A stretch of 64,000 nt of DNA from Gordionus sp. m RMFG-2023 (GCF_954871325.1 NC_088779.1:14572846-14636845), one strand, 5' to 3'. Counted from the stretch's first letter, positions 47,348 to 60,040 are shown. Numbers and translations: made by a program. Notes: a model not told the origin generated them from the letters alone.

Positions 47348-47521
47348 ACCCGGTCCATAAAATAATTTTGTGCAAGTTATCCGTCTGGTCCACAATAATT
47401 TGTTTTGAAGGATAAATACAAATGCATAAGGCCATTTTCAAAAAACGTTTATTCAAAGCGGATTATAATAATTTGTTGTATTAATTTTTTTTTATAATAT
47501 AATATCTTAAAAAAATCTATA

Positions 47522-47579
47522 AATCTGGATTTTAGACGCCATTTAATCGTTAATATATGGCGTTTGAAATCCGGATCCA
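47522..47579. repeat. 58-bp imperfect hairpin
   Basis: ATCTGGATTTTAGACGCCAT and, reversed from the other arm, ATCCGGATTTCAAACGCCAT, with a short loop. Possibly a minute MITE. Confidence 0.65.
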
Positions 47580-47689
47580 TTATTTTAAAATATAATATAT
47601 TATATTTAATATTATAATTTTTAAAAAAATTAATTCAACAAATAATTATCCTTTGTTTAGAAATAAAATTTTTTTTACTTGAAACATGC

Positions 47690-47735
47690 CTCAAAAACCG
47701 TTTTGAAAAAATGTCCTATTTCGAAGTAGACCTAC
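47690..47735. repeat. third copy of the inverted-repeat arm seen at 30600 and 37001
   Basis: GCCTCAAAAACCGTTTTGAA ... CGAAGTAGACCTA parallels GCCTAGGATACCGCTTTGAA ... AGAAGTGGTCTTA at 37004-37052. Confidence 0.5.
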
Positions 47736-47740
47736 AAAAA

Positions 47741-48503
47741 TACGAATCGAATAATGGAATTATTCGTATTCGTTTAAATCGAATAGTTCATTATTCGTAT
47801 TCGTACGAATAATAAAATGATTATTCGATTCGATTCGTCGAATATTCGATTCAATTCGAAAATTTTATTACCGTAAATTAAAAAAGATAGAATATTAAAT
47901 TTATTTTGTAAAATTTAACTATGGATAAAAGACAAACAAATTTTGTTAGTAAGATAATATAGAAGCATACATATAGTATATTTATATATAATGTAGAAAA
48001 ATCAATATAATATTCATATCATGTAGAAGACAAATATACCAACAACAAATTTTTTAAAGACAAAATTTTTGCAAAAAGTCAAATTTATGATTTCTCGATC
48101 ATCAAACAAATGAGAAATATCGTTCGCCCGTCATTCTTGTCGGGATAGCTACTAGTTATTTATAATTGTATATGTGTTATAAATTACATATAAGAATAAA
48201 TACTTTCTTCGTCCATCATAAAACAATTTTCGGAAGTTAATTTGGTATTATGAAATATTCAAATAAAAACAGTTAACAACATGAAATATAAAATGTTTCT
48301 TCATTATTCCACTATGAAATTTTATTAAATAGGAATAATTGCAAATAATTCCCTTTACTAATATATGATTATTTTTCGATATTTATTAATATAAATTATT
48401 TTAATCGAATAATCTCTAATAATTAGATCGAATAATAGATAAAAAATTATTCGACGAATAGTATATTTTCCTTATTCAAAGAATAACAAATAATTCGTTT
48501 TCG
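47741..48503. mobile_element. foldback-like element with TCGAATAATTCG end arrays
   Basis: About 760 bp. Left array (47741-47870): ATCGAATAATGGAATTATTC, TCGAATAGTTCATTATTCG, GATTATTCGATTCGATTCG. Right array (48400-48503): ATCGAATAATCTCTAATAAT, AATTATTCGACGAATAG, ATAACAAATAATTCGTTTTC. The interior has no open frame. Related copies at 38020-38153 and 9287-9440. Confidence 0.65.
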
Positions 48504-49274
48504 GTATATTTCGAGCTTTTTCAAAAATTGGGAACTTTAAAAATACTTTGCACAATTCCGGCTCATACCAATATCGTATAGGCCCAAACAGGGAGCCGGG
48601 AGCTTTGGCCAATAACCTACAATTTTTTTCCAGTTGAGGTTTAAAGAACCCATTTTTGGAATCTATTATTATTTTTTATCCAATTTCGGTAAATGATTAA
48701 AATAACTTAGCTTGTATTTAATTTTAATTCTAAAAATTCTTTTCTACTATTTCCTTTTTTAATTTTTAAAAATCATATTTTTGTTAGTCCATGATTAGAT
48801 TTTACATATCTACGATACAAAATTGAAGTGACCCTTATATTTATTTTGTGAAGGGAGTTTTACATCAGTTGACACTATTTTTGTTAACAGTAATGCATCA
48901 CTTGTATTTTAAATATAATTTATTGTAAAACAAAAAGAAGTAAAAAAAAAATACACGATAATAAAATAAATATCTAAATGTAACTATGAATATAGACTAA
49001 ATAATAGACGATAGGCTTAGACAGAGGTGGAAGGGGGAGGGGCGCGGATAATTTTTTTCGTATATTTTTAAGCCAATATAAATTATCTACCTATACCCAC
49101 CCCCTACTTTCTTAAAAAAATAAATGTAATATATCATTATAAATAATATTTTGAAAAAATCAAGGGAATGGATATTCGTTTAAATTGTTTAAACCCAAAT
49201 CCAACATTTGCTCCAGTTGCAGTTCTATTGTTGAGGGAAATGGAAGACAGATTTCATTGTCGATCTTGTAAAAT
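48504..49274. other. no gene seen
   Basis: AT-rich. A purine-rich run, GAGGTGGAAGGGGGAGGGGC near 49025, resembles the G-rich dispersed repeats. Confidence 0.4.
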
Positions 49275-50550
49275 CAGGTTTGTTAATCGATCTTTTTAGA
49301 AGGATCGAAATCCAGAATCGATCTATTTTTAAAAAAAGGATCGCATTCCCGATCACGATTTTTTTCTTATTATTTATGCTCGATGCAAAATTAACTAATA
49401 TAAAAATAAATTAAATATAGTGTAAATTTATAGTAATAGAATATATAACAAAATTAATATATTTATTTATAATCAAAATTAGCCTTTTAAAAAACAAATC
49501 TAAATTACCCAGACATCCACGTCTTTCACTAATTAAGAAATGGATTGTAGTCGGTAGTAGTGCTTGATAATATAAGAACTTGGAAATCGGTAGTATATTG
49601 ATTGAGAATATGTTTTATTATTAACTATTAATCTAAACAGAATTCTTTCATATAAATTAACATTTAATGTTTATTATGATAAGATTTTATTTGTTTGACA
49701 AAATAAATAAATTCGATAATATAAAAATTTTATAATCCTCTTATTCTGAAATAATCTATATATATATTAAAATTAAATAAACTAAATGTCCAATTTACAT
49801 AATATCACGATCTACATTATTGCCTTAAACAGTAATTATTTAAATGGACATATATATTAACGCTTAAGACAATAATAAATAAAAATTTTTAAATTGAAAA
49901 CATTTAGTTTATTAAGCAAGCGCCCTACAGGAGCGCTTGATGGCAAAGGTGTTATATTTTTTCTATTTCAAAATGTTAATCGAATTATCCTTTTTCATCA
50001 AAAAATTTTGTGGCAATAAGGTCAATTAAGCTTAAACTTTAGTTGAATTATTGCTACTTCACACAGTGTAGGTAATATATATTTTAAGAAATGATAATTA
50101 ACATTATACGGAGCTGTAGAAAAGGTAAAATGTAAGTTCACATTTATGTATATCACTTCAATTACTGTATGTTTTTTTTAGATCTATAATAGACATTAGT
50201 ACATAAATAATTTATTTTATTTTTAATTGAATAAATAAAACTTGTAGGTTGTAAATCAAATTTGTAAATGTTATCTTGATAAAATTTATGAGAAAATTAT
50301 AAAATATGGCGGAGGATGCTTAAAGATAGATTTTTTTATAAAGATAATATTTCATTTTAAATTTTTTTTATTTTGTTTATATATTTTTTAAGTAAAAAAT
50401 AAATTTTTAATAGGATCGAAGGATCAAATATTTTTCAAAATGACCTCGATCACGTTCCTCAATTTAAGAGAAAATCATAAATCTGGGTAAATTGCCAAAA
50501 TTAGGATCAAATCCAGGATATCCTTTGATTTCGATCCTTTAACAACTCTA
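49275..50550. mobile_element. non-autonomous hAT-like element, 1.28 kb
   Basis: Left CAGGTTTGTTAATCGATC and, reversed right end, TAGAGTTGTTAAAGGATCG are related to the ends of the hAT element at 31254 (CAGAGTTGTTAAAG). Both ends carry subterminal GGATCGAAATC/GATCGATC words. No open frame, and no convincing 8-bp duplication. Confidence 0.6.
49773..49918. mobile_element. short MITE inside the preceding element
   Basis: AATAAACTAAATGTCCAATT on the left is mirrored by AATTGAAAACATTTAGTTTA on the right. About 145 bp. Confidence 0.6.
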
Positions 50551-50889
50551 CAATCATCCTAAGAGCTCTGAGATCAGTTCAAATTTCATCTATTCTAGAA
50601 CTTCCATGTCTTTTCAGATCTGATGGGAAACGCCCAGATGGGATTTCCCAAATTCTTAAAGAGGTGTTAATTCCTGGTCTCGGACTATTTGTGCATTGAT
50701 CCATTGGCTCCTTTCAATCAAGCTATAAACATACTTTAGGAAAGAAGAAATAAAAAATTGCGAAATATTTGTAGGTATATATTCATTTCGATAATCTCCA
50801 CCACCTCAACAACCTTTAGAAATCTCGCTTTATCCTTCTTTTTTTAATGAATTTGGTTTTAACATTAGTAAAATTACTGATTACATCTG
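50551..50889. other. no gene seen
   Basis: Unremarkable sequence; a few C-rich words (CACCACCTCAACAACC at 50809) but no open frame or element end. Confidence 0.35.
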
Positions 50890-53618
50890 TATTCCATAAT
50901 CCCTGTATATTAATTTTTTTTTAAATACCCGGGCAGGGTTTGAAATTTTATTTTAAATATATGTCCGGGTCGGGTCTAAAATATTTCTTTAAAAAATATT
51001 TTAAATAACAATTATTAGCTAAAAAAAATTAAAAATAAATGTAGGGGAAATGCGCCATAAATGGCCATGTTTAAAGACTGACCACCACCCTTTAACTTTT
51101 TAGAAATTGGTCAAAATGCGTATATTTATCATATATACTTTACCTAAGTTCATTTATCGATTAGAGCAATCCAATAAAATATATCAAATAAACTGATTTT
51201 AGTACCTCTTACCGTTTGATTACTAATTTAGGATATTGATAATTTTTATAAATATTATCCTTAGGCATTCAGCATTATTCAAACAAAAAATTAGAGCTTA
51301 TAAGTTTTATTTAGATAATAGATAGGTGCCTATTGTCTGGTCTAAATTCATACATTCATATTGAAATGAAAAGCTTGTGTAAGCCATATAAAGTGGATAT
51401 CTTCATATGGAATAGAATACAAATAGAATAATATTCACCAAACCTCAGAAGGAAATTTTATAAGATTATATAATATAAGATAAGCTAAAAAAATCTTTAA
51501 TAAGGTTTAGCAAAAAATAGTTAAAATTTATGATGTTAAAGCATTTTTTTTATTGATAATGATTACATATTAGAATTGTCCTATAGATTATCATTATAGA
51601 TTTATCAATTATGTTATATCATTTTTTAATGTTATTTTTAATAAGTGGGATAATTTCAGTTTCTCTACATTCTAAATAAAGTTAGGCAGTTAAAACATTA
51701 TCACTCTATATAAACCTATCTAATTAAAGAATATACTAGTTCATAATATATAAATATTATAATATCATATATTCATACATATCATTATAATAATATTATC
51801 TATATATGTATTATAATGCAATTATACTAATTTTAACATTATTACAGCATTAATTATACATTAGAATTATTTGTTAAATAATTCGTTATTATAGATTTAA
51901 TTATATAAATTTATGTTAAAATTTATTTATTTTTTGATAAGAATATTTGCACATGATTTTATGAGTTACAATTTAATAAATCTAAAGAAAAATTATGATG
52001 AAAGGAGTGCATTATATGCAAGAAGAAATATTCATACAGTAAGAAAGTGTTAGAGTGATTTAAATGCATTCATTAAGAAGAATAGCCTACTTAATGTATT
52101 AAGATGTGTTCGTGTAAATAAAAATATTATAATTTTCCCATATGATGACATAAATTACGTGATACGTGATATATAGCGCTTATGCCCTCTAGTGTTGAAA
52201 TGCAACAGAGCTATTATTCATAATTAAGTTTATTGAGCATCAGAATTTTCAAATTGATGAATGATTAAATATTGAAATAATCATTTTAACATGTTGATAA
52301 TTAAGATAATAATTTATAAAATCATTAAATAGATAGTGGTTTATTTTATAAAATAAAAATTTTTAACAAAAGATAATTAATAATTCATTTATAAAATATT
52401 ATTAAGTAGATGATGATAAATTTAAATGTTAATACTACCTAACTTTTAAAAATATTTCTTATTGTAATATTTCCTAATAATAAGAAAATTCTTAAATAAT
52501 ATATTGTCTAATTAAACTTATTAATCTTCATAAATTTATAAATCGATGAATGATTAGATTATTGAAATAACTATTTTAACATCTAGATATTTAAGCTAAT
52601 AATTTATAATTATCAAATATACTGGTTAATTCTATATTGAAATAAGAATGTTTAACAAAAAGATAAATAGGATATTAATTATGTTAAATATGTCGATTCA
52701 AAATTTTATATCTTTCGGCGAGATTTTATTTTTAGTTTATATTAACGTTTTATTTTATCGTTGCATGTTTCTTAACTTTAAAATCAATTTATTTTATCGT
52801 TTTATGTTTTCGCTATGACAATTTATATTTTTTGTTATTTTATAACTTAAGTTAAATTCAATTTTAAATGAACATTTTTATTTTATATAATTGATTATTT
52901 TTTTATGATTTATTTATTTTTAAAAAGATATAAAAAGAACATTTTTTTTGTTAAAAGGTAGACAAAATATAATTATAAAAAATATTAGAACCTAAAGTGT
53001 AATTCATTTATTTAATATAATTTATTAATAAAGTACGATTTCAATGATAATATTTCTATTCACAATTTATTCATGATAATTCTTCAAATTTATAAAATAT
53101 TATCATTAGATGTTGATAAATTGAAATGTAAATACTAATTAAATTAGTGTATAATAAATTATATCTATAATTAAAAAATGAAGAAATGTTAGCATAGGTC
53201 TTTTACAAGTATATATCATATTGTAATATTTAATATTTATAATAATTTTTTTAAATAGTTTATTATAGCTAGTAAACACATATTATATGGCTAGTCAATG
53301 CATATCATGTTTTGATTGGCCAAAAAACACTTTCACATAACCTCATCAAGCTCATACATATACGATTATAGATAGAACTTTGATTCAAATTTTATTTTAA
53401 AGATTAAGAATTGAACTAAACATTGATATAAAATTTGCTTGGTTAAACCCAAATCTTAATGCCTTTTTTTGAAAAAGCAAAAAATGGCCATTCATGGCAC
53501 ATTTCCCTTAATATATTTTTAAAAAAATCTTAAAATAAAAAACATGGGCCGGGCCGAAAATTTTTTTAAAAAAAATCCGGGTCGGGCCGTGCAAATGGTA
53601 TCTTTACAGGTAACTGAT
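50890..53618. mobile_element. GGCCCGG-family MITE split by a larger insertion
   Basis: Left part 50890-51043 (ACCCGGGCAGGG, GTCCGGGTCGGG) and right part 53511-53618 (GGGCCGGGCCG, CCGGGTCGGGCCG, ending GTATCTTTACAGGTAACTG, compare GTACCTCTGCAGGTCTCTG at 54084-54102). The element at 51046-53508 lies between them. Confidence 0.7.
51046..53508. mobile_element. 2.46-kb non-coding element with TA target duplication
   Basis: Ends: TAGGGGAAATGCGCCATAAA on the left and, reversed, TAAGGGAAATGTGCCATGAA on the right, where the first TA on each side is the duplicated target; the inverted repeat continues through AATGGCCAT. A TA target fits the Tc1/mariner superfamily in the broad sense. The whole interior lacks any open frame of 60 codons or recognisable protein, so it depends on another element's transposase. 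Confidence 0.8.
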
Positions 53619-53809
53619 ATAAATAAAAAGGTTTATATCTAAAATATGAATTTTGAGAAATTTTAAATATTGTAATATTCTTCCTTAATATTTTCATTTT
53701 TCTATTAATGTGATGATTGGCTTTAATAAAAAAAATTTATATTAAATTATTTTACAATTACATTTTAAGATTTAAACCATCTATTATTAGATTAATAAAA
53801 CATAATTAT

Positions 53810-54102
53810 CACAGACCTGCATACCCGGCCCCAGCCTGGGTACACAGGCAGAGCGATTTTAATTTTTTTTAATATACCTGAGCTAGGTTTTAAAAATTTT
53901 TTTTAAAAAATACCAAGGCCAGAAAGTATATTTTAAAACTATATTTTAAAACTTATTTTAAAACTATATTTTAAAACTTATTTTAAAACTATATTTTAAA
54001 TCGCCATTATTATCTATAAAAATTAAAAATAACAGTACCAAAAAAAAATTTCCAAAAAAAATCCTAGCCTGACCCTGTAAATGGTACCTCTGCAGGTCTC
54101 TG
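53810..54102. mobile_element. hAT-like MITE, GGCCCGG family, 293 bp
   Basis: Left CACAGACCTGCATACCCGG, right reversed CAGAGACCTGCAGAGGTACC. Flanks ATAATTAT and ATAATTTT (7 of 8). Inside, at 53930-54000, a 22-bp unit (AAAACTATATTTTAAAACTT-AT) is tandemly repeated about three times. Confidence 0.82.
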
Positions 54103-54110
54103 ATAATTTT

Positions 54111-54783
54111 TATTTTTGATCATATTATTAAATAATGCAGTAATTTAATTTTATTAACCTGCTTATATTACAAGATAATAAATAAAAAAAATTAATAAAT
54201 TACATAAAAAATTTTACTTGTAGAATTTTCGGTTTATCTAGCCATTTACAGTTTTATTCAAACTGTGTATTTATCCTATTCCGTATCTCTCTAATCTATT
54301 AACCCTATCTATCCGAACCTTGTTCGAGAGGTTGTCTTCATAAAATTTTTGTCCTTGATCACCTTAAACATCTAAGCATCAATCTGAATGGGAAATTTGC
54401 AAAAAAGCATTGTTTTTAGAGCGCTCAATTAGAGGTCTGATGCGCGGGTTCAGCCCGCCTGCCCAAATTCCTTAATTTTAAAAAATAACCCCATTAGTTT
54501 ATAATTTTTTACTTCCTCGCCCGCTCATTTTAAAATTTTTTTAAGCATCTAATAAAAAAATGATTCAGTTTTACACCCTTTCAAGAAAGTTTTATAATTT
54601 AGGAAATTACGCATTCAAAAATATTTTAATTATGGAAAAATTTGATCAAATAAAATATTTATGAAAAAAAATGTAAATATAAAACTAATATTTATTATTA
54701 TTTGTAATTATAATGTAAAAATAATGATTTAACACTTTTTGTTCTATGCAGAAATGCTAAATCCTCATTCAGTAGAAGCATTA
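54111..54783. other. no gene seen
   Basis: CGCGGGTTCAGCCCGCCTGCCC near 54442-54463 is a GC-rich word of the kind found in the GGCCCGG MITEs, but no ends were placed. Confidence 0.35.
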
Positions 54784-54791
54784 GTTCCTGG

Positions 54792-55014
54792 TAGTGTTGT
54801 TAAACGGCTCGATTTGAGCCGATTTTTAAAAACGACTTACTCAATATTTTCGCCAGAATAATATTGTTTAAGTCTCGAGATTTCACTAATAGATGTCCAA
54901 ACCTTTGTGCCACCAATAAGCAAAATCTTGAGGCTTGCATAATATTTTTCTTAATAAAATATTAAGTTAGCCGTTTTTAAAAATCGGCTCAAAATGAGCC
55001 GTTTAACAACACTA
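54792..55014. mobile_element. hAT-like MITE, TAGTGTTGTTAAA family, 223 bp, perfect 8-bp target duplication
   Basis: Left end TAGTGTTGTTAAACGGCTC; the right end reversed gives the same 19 bases, and the inverted repeat runs on through GAGCCGATTTTTAAAAACG. Target duplication GTTCCTGG at 54784-54791 and 55015-55022. The interior matches 25338-25516. Confidence 0.92.
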
Positions 55015-55022
55015 GTTCCTGG

Positions 55023-58000
55023 ATTGTTCATATTTTGTAAATCATTGGTAAATCTTTATTTTGTCGTTTTCACCAAAGTAGGATATCCGTTTGAAGTATA
55101 TCCACTTCATAATAAAAAATGAAACCTTTAATAATAATTTTTTAAAATAATATATAATTTAACTTAATTGTTTGTAAATTGTAAACTAAACTAGATAGTA
55201 TTCGTCTTTAAAACCCGGGATTCAAACGGAATCTGAACTTAACCGTTAAAAAATTTTTACCCGAACCTGAACTGAACCTCTAAGAATGTAGTTAAATCCT
55301 TTTTATATTTTAACTCTTTTAAAGATGATTAATAATCAGTTTTGACTATTAAATCCGTAATTATTTTTATATATTTAACGGTGTCAGCTGCCAAAATTAG
55401 CCATAGAGATATTCTTATAAATTTTATTCTACCTTCTTATAGATATAATTTGGCGGAAGAGAATCATATTTTATGTATACGACCTATAATAGTCTTTTCA
55501 TAATTTTAATACACTTGTATGTTTAAACCTACTTTTATAAGTTCAAACCTAATGGATATAACTATTTCTTACGAACCTTGAACCATTATTTTTATCTGAA
55601 CCTAAACCTGACGAATCGATATTCGGGATTATTTTTACTCAACAAATTTTAAGCGAGCAAATATTTTTATTGAACAAATTATTTTTTTGCTGATCATAAA
55701 AATACTGACCCTTTTGTATTTAACATTGATAATGATAATTAATGAAAAATACTGATCAAAAAAGAGTGAGAATTTTGTAAAAATGAAGAGAAGAAACAAT
55801 TGGAATACAGTGTATAATACACTAAAAATATACGAATAAGATGGATTTTAATTTTAAAAAGGAAGATTTAACATGTACTAGACATGTTTTCTTAATATTT
55901 ATAATCAAAACTGCTTAGTCTATATTACTATTATGAGATAATTTTACAAAATATTTTGGGGAAGAACTCAAATATTATTTCTACAAATGTTTAATTAATT
56001 TCATCATTTTAATTGATGCTTTTTTTAAAATCTACTAAACAGTAATCGCTTTGTTACATAAGGTAATAGATAAATAAATAAACTGACTTATTTTAGAATT
56101 AAATTTATTAATTCAAATAATATATATATAGGTTGTCAAATTAACCAAGTTGCCCTATAGGTTAAAGTTATTCGCATTTATTTATTTATTTATTAAATAT
56201 CTTTCTACATTAACCTTTAATCTTTTCATAAATAATTTCGATGTTATAATTATGTTAGCATTAAGGGTACTATCTTATGAAATCTTAAAATGAAAAGGAT
56301 AAAAAATGAACTTTCAGCTGCAAAGTAAACAGTATTAAAAATGGACAATATTTATTATTTATATTTTATTATATTATAGAAAATTCGATTTTCTAAAGTT
56401 CTACTGTATTCTAAACTCAGTAAGATTATATATTATCTATTTATTAAAACATCGTTTACTTATTAAATAACGTATGGACATAAATTATGCTACTCTAATA
56501 GATAGACATTTGGAACTTGGACTAAAAAATGGTTTTATTTTCATTCAAATATTTTTTAAGGTGTTCTGGCTAAAGTTTCAGACTCCCCTTCTTCTATTTT
56601 AAATGGTTCTGAGAGTTTCAGATTCTGGTTGCGGTTAAAAAGCTTAGATGATAAAAATATTCTAGAATAAAATTTAGTTGTATTATTGGTAATTTCGAAT
56701 TGTAAACTAGATTTGTTCAGGTTTGAGATCGTAAACGCTTTAAGAGGGGGTTTTAGGTTTTGGTTCCTAAATTTGAACCGGTTCCTAAGGTTAATGGTTT
56801 CGGTTCCAAGCTAAATATGATGTTGCTACTTTTAAATTAAAGTTTAAATTGTAATTTTTTAAAAATTACTACTAATTTCTATAATTTTTTAAACATTATT
56901 TCAGAATATTTTAAGAGAATTAATTTAAAAAATTGAATTTAAAAATTTTAATATAAAAATATTTGGTTTATTTATATTATTTAAATTATTCTATATCTAT
57001 TGGAATTTTTAGAGTTTGCCAATTGGTCTCTCCGAATAGTATTTTATTTTAATCCTACCTTATAAAATTAACTTGAGAATTGTCCCAACAATATTCATCT
57101 TTATTCGCAACATACTATTTTGTAATATTTTGCTAATCAAAATAACAGTTCGACAATATAGATATTGATCAGCATATTTCCGAAAAATGAATAAGATTTG
57201 AAAAGTTTTATAATTTCAAACCCAGGAATTTTGTAATATAAATCATTTTGGAACCGATGTGTAACGTTGCAGGTGTACTCTCTAAAAAAGTAATTTAAAT
57301 TTTTTAAATCAGCAACTTAAGTATATTTATTTAAAAAGAAACATTTGGTGTGAAAATAAATAGAGCTTTGTTTAAATAAATAATTTTCATTATTATATAA
57401 GAATTCCAAGGGGCATAAATGTTGGCAAATATTAGTAAAGCAAATATCTAATTTAACTGCCACTTATAAATATCACTTATTCTAGATTTACAGGTCATTT
57501 GACGCATTAAATAATCAGTTGATATCACCTGAATAAAACTTTAGCTAATAATAATACAAGTTGGGCAGTGCATAATAATTTATTAAGAACGATCAAATTA
57601 TCAAACCTTTTTACTTATTAATCACATCCCAACCAGAGTTGACAGGTAAAAATTATTAGATTGTGGGTGTATTTCAGTTTAAAATAAAATTTGGGAGCTT
57701 CGCCTTCTAGCCCTTATTCCCGCCCTCTGACGGTATTAAGGGCAACTAATTCCTAGGCTAAAAAAATATGAATTGCATATTTACTTTTTAAATATTTATA
57801 AAAATATAGGAGTTGTTTTTTCTTAAAATTTTTTTTAAAATTATGTTTGTTTTACTATTATAAAATTTATACAAATTAGCTATCGCGAATTATATAAAAT
57901 TCATTTTTTTATTGACTATTAGATAAAACATAACAAATTTCAGATAAAAAATCCAATAGAAAGAAAATAAAATAAAATCCATAAACCCTATAATTTGTCG

Positions 58001-58210
58001 TTTTATATAAACATGAAAATAAAATCCTGTAGCATTACTGTTAAAGCAGAGAATCGACTCTCTAAATTTACCGAATCTGAATTTTTTTTGTAAACTAACA
58101 ATTTATAAAGTGATGTTAAAATTTTAGATTTCATAAATTTTTTGATCGACAGTCCTGATCAAGCAAATGAAATAAAAAAAACGCATTGATTTTGTATTTA
58201 ACACAAAAAT
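55023..58210. other. 3.2 kb without a gene
   Basis: AT-rich. 55210-55640 has words CCCGGGATTCAAACGG, CCCGAACCTGAACTGAACC, CCTAAACCTGACG and ATTCGGGATTA, possibly an old relative of the MITE at 27651-28035. 56740-56810 has GGTTCCTAAATTTGAACCGG, a partly self-complementary stretch. No protein motif recognised. Confidence 0.4.
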
Positions 58211-60040
58211 ATAGCACAATTAAAAAAGGAAAAGTTCCAATGGCAAAAAATCCGATCAAAAAATGAAAAGTGTAAAACAAAAAAGGAAAATATCTAATCA
58301 AAAAAGGAAAATATCCAATCAAAAAAAGAAAACTCCCAAAAGGCTGAGGAAAAACTTCGTTCAAAAAAGGAAAAGTGTTATCAGAAATAGTTCCAAAGGC
58401 TTAGGAAAAGTGGCAATCAAAAAAAAGAAAATTCCCAATCTAAAAAGAAAAATCGTTATTTTTAAATATTTAAAAAAAAATTATATTCTTCATTTGTCAA
58501 TTTTTTGTAAATTTTTATTATTTTAAAATTTATCTTAATTTATTTCTAACTTTTTGCAATCTCTTAAGTCATTTTTAATATTTATTTTTTAATCAATTTT
58601 TTTCTTCTCATTTTTGATCATTTTTTTTGTCTTTTTAAAAATAATTTATGTATTTTCCTTGTTATTTTTCTTGACTTTTCTATTTTTTTTATTTCAAAGA
58701 ATTCTTTTTTTCTCTTTTTCATCCTATATAATAATTTTTTGACTTTTTATGATTTTTTTCTAATCTTATATTTTTTTAAAAAATTTCACTAATTTTTATT
58801 TCTCATTGGGAAACAAATATTTTTTATTAGTATTTTTTCCATATCAAATTCACAAATTTCCCCTCTTCTACATTTTGGAATAAAGGTCTCCATATTCTAA
58901 AATTTGCATTCTCCTCAGATATTCCTCTTTCTCTTTATTTTCTATAAAACGAATTAATTCCTCCTCGTAATTAAGATTTTGATTTCTGAAAAAATCCTCC
59001 CATTAGGGCTGTATGTTGGTAAATATTTAATTGTATATGCTCTCTCCTTTCTATCGCTTCTCTAATTGCATGGTTATGACGAAATATAACATCATCCATC
59101 ACAAAAAATCATATTTATCATATTATTTTCTTCAAAATGGTTTAATATTTCATTTACAAAGTTACTAAAGTGTATAGCTTACAGAGGCCACAAAAACCTC
59201 GAATCTGAATATTCCCACAATGGTGATAGTAACAAGGATAATTTTTAATAAAGTGCAATTCAAATATACAATTTAATATATAATCTTCCTGTTCTTGGTT
59301 TAATTTCTTGCATAAACGTGAGCCTACTTTGGGTAAACTATATTTTATTCCATTCTTGAAATGAGAGTATTTTTTTACATTTATCACAGTTTTATAGGTT
59401 ACTTTAATATATATGATACTATCCTTTTTAACACATAAATTATTAGAAGCCAAAATATTAATTTAAAAAAATTTTTATTCCCAAAGAGAAATAAAAATTA
59501 AGTGAAATTTCAAGAATAAAAATATAAGGAGAAAAAAAATCGTAAAAAAAGTAAAAATTGTTAAAAATAACATAAAAATAGAGAAGTGAATAAATATGAC
59601 AGTGAAAATAAATAAATTATTTTTAAAAAGACAAAAAAGAATATAAAAATGAGAATAAAAAAAACTGAGAAAAGATTAAAAATGATTTAAAGAGATTGCA
59701 AAAAGTTAGAAATAAAATAAAAATTTGAAAAAAATAACGATTTTCCTTTTTTGATTGGACCCTTTCCTTTTTATACACTTTCCCTTTTTTGATTGGACCT
59801 TTTCCTTTATAAATCGGACTTTTTCCTAAGCCTTTGAGATTGTTCCTTTTTTGATTGAAACCTATTTTGGCTGGACCTTCCTTTTTTGTTTGATACCTTT
59901 ATTTTATTGATCGGACTTTTTCCTAAGTTTTTTGGACTTTTTCTTTTTATATTGACATTTTTACTTTTTTGGAACGTTTCCTTTTATGATTGATACTTTA
60001 TCTTTTTTGATTAAGAATTTTCCTATTTTTGGAAACTCTT
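58211..60040. mobile_element. foldback-like element C: long arrayed inverted repeats around a transposase relic
   Basis: Left array 58211-58456 consists of about twelve degenerate units of CCAATCAAAAAAGGAAAA; the right array 59738-60040 is the same motif reversed (CCTTTTTTGATTGG). Both arrays contain the marker AAGGCTTAGGAAAA. The inverted repeat continues inward (for example TAACTTTTTGCAATCTCTT on the left, reversed on the right), so each arm is roughly 500 bp. Between the arms lies a broken minus-strand transposase. Long arms with internal arrays are the hallmark of foldback elements. Confidence 0.75.
58850..59453 (-). pseudogene. IS630/Tc1-like DDE transposase, broken
   Basis: Minus strand, 59453-59154: open frame of 99 codons (LNQEQEDYILNCIFELHF and a Cys/His stretch HHCGNIQIRGFCGLC); its role is not recognised. 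It is followed in shifted frames by HFSNFVNEILNHFEENNM, VMDDVIFRHNHAIREAIERR, and YLPTYSPN ... FSEIKILITRRN. These last pieces match the pattern MDN-FH----V-EAIE--GH-LLYLPPYSP-LNP-E--FS-IK of DDE_3-type transposases, covering the second Asp and the region of the final acidic residue. At least three frame changes. Confidence 0.65.

Noticed and set aside
47209-47456. Overlapping 68-codon frames on both strands
   Set aside because: Produced by a 24-bp tandem duplication in a GC-richer repeat block.
58131-58526. Open frames on both strands
   Set aside because: They translate the CCAATCAAAAAAGGAAAA array of element C; a basic repeat peptide on one strand and a Phe-rich one on the other.
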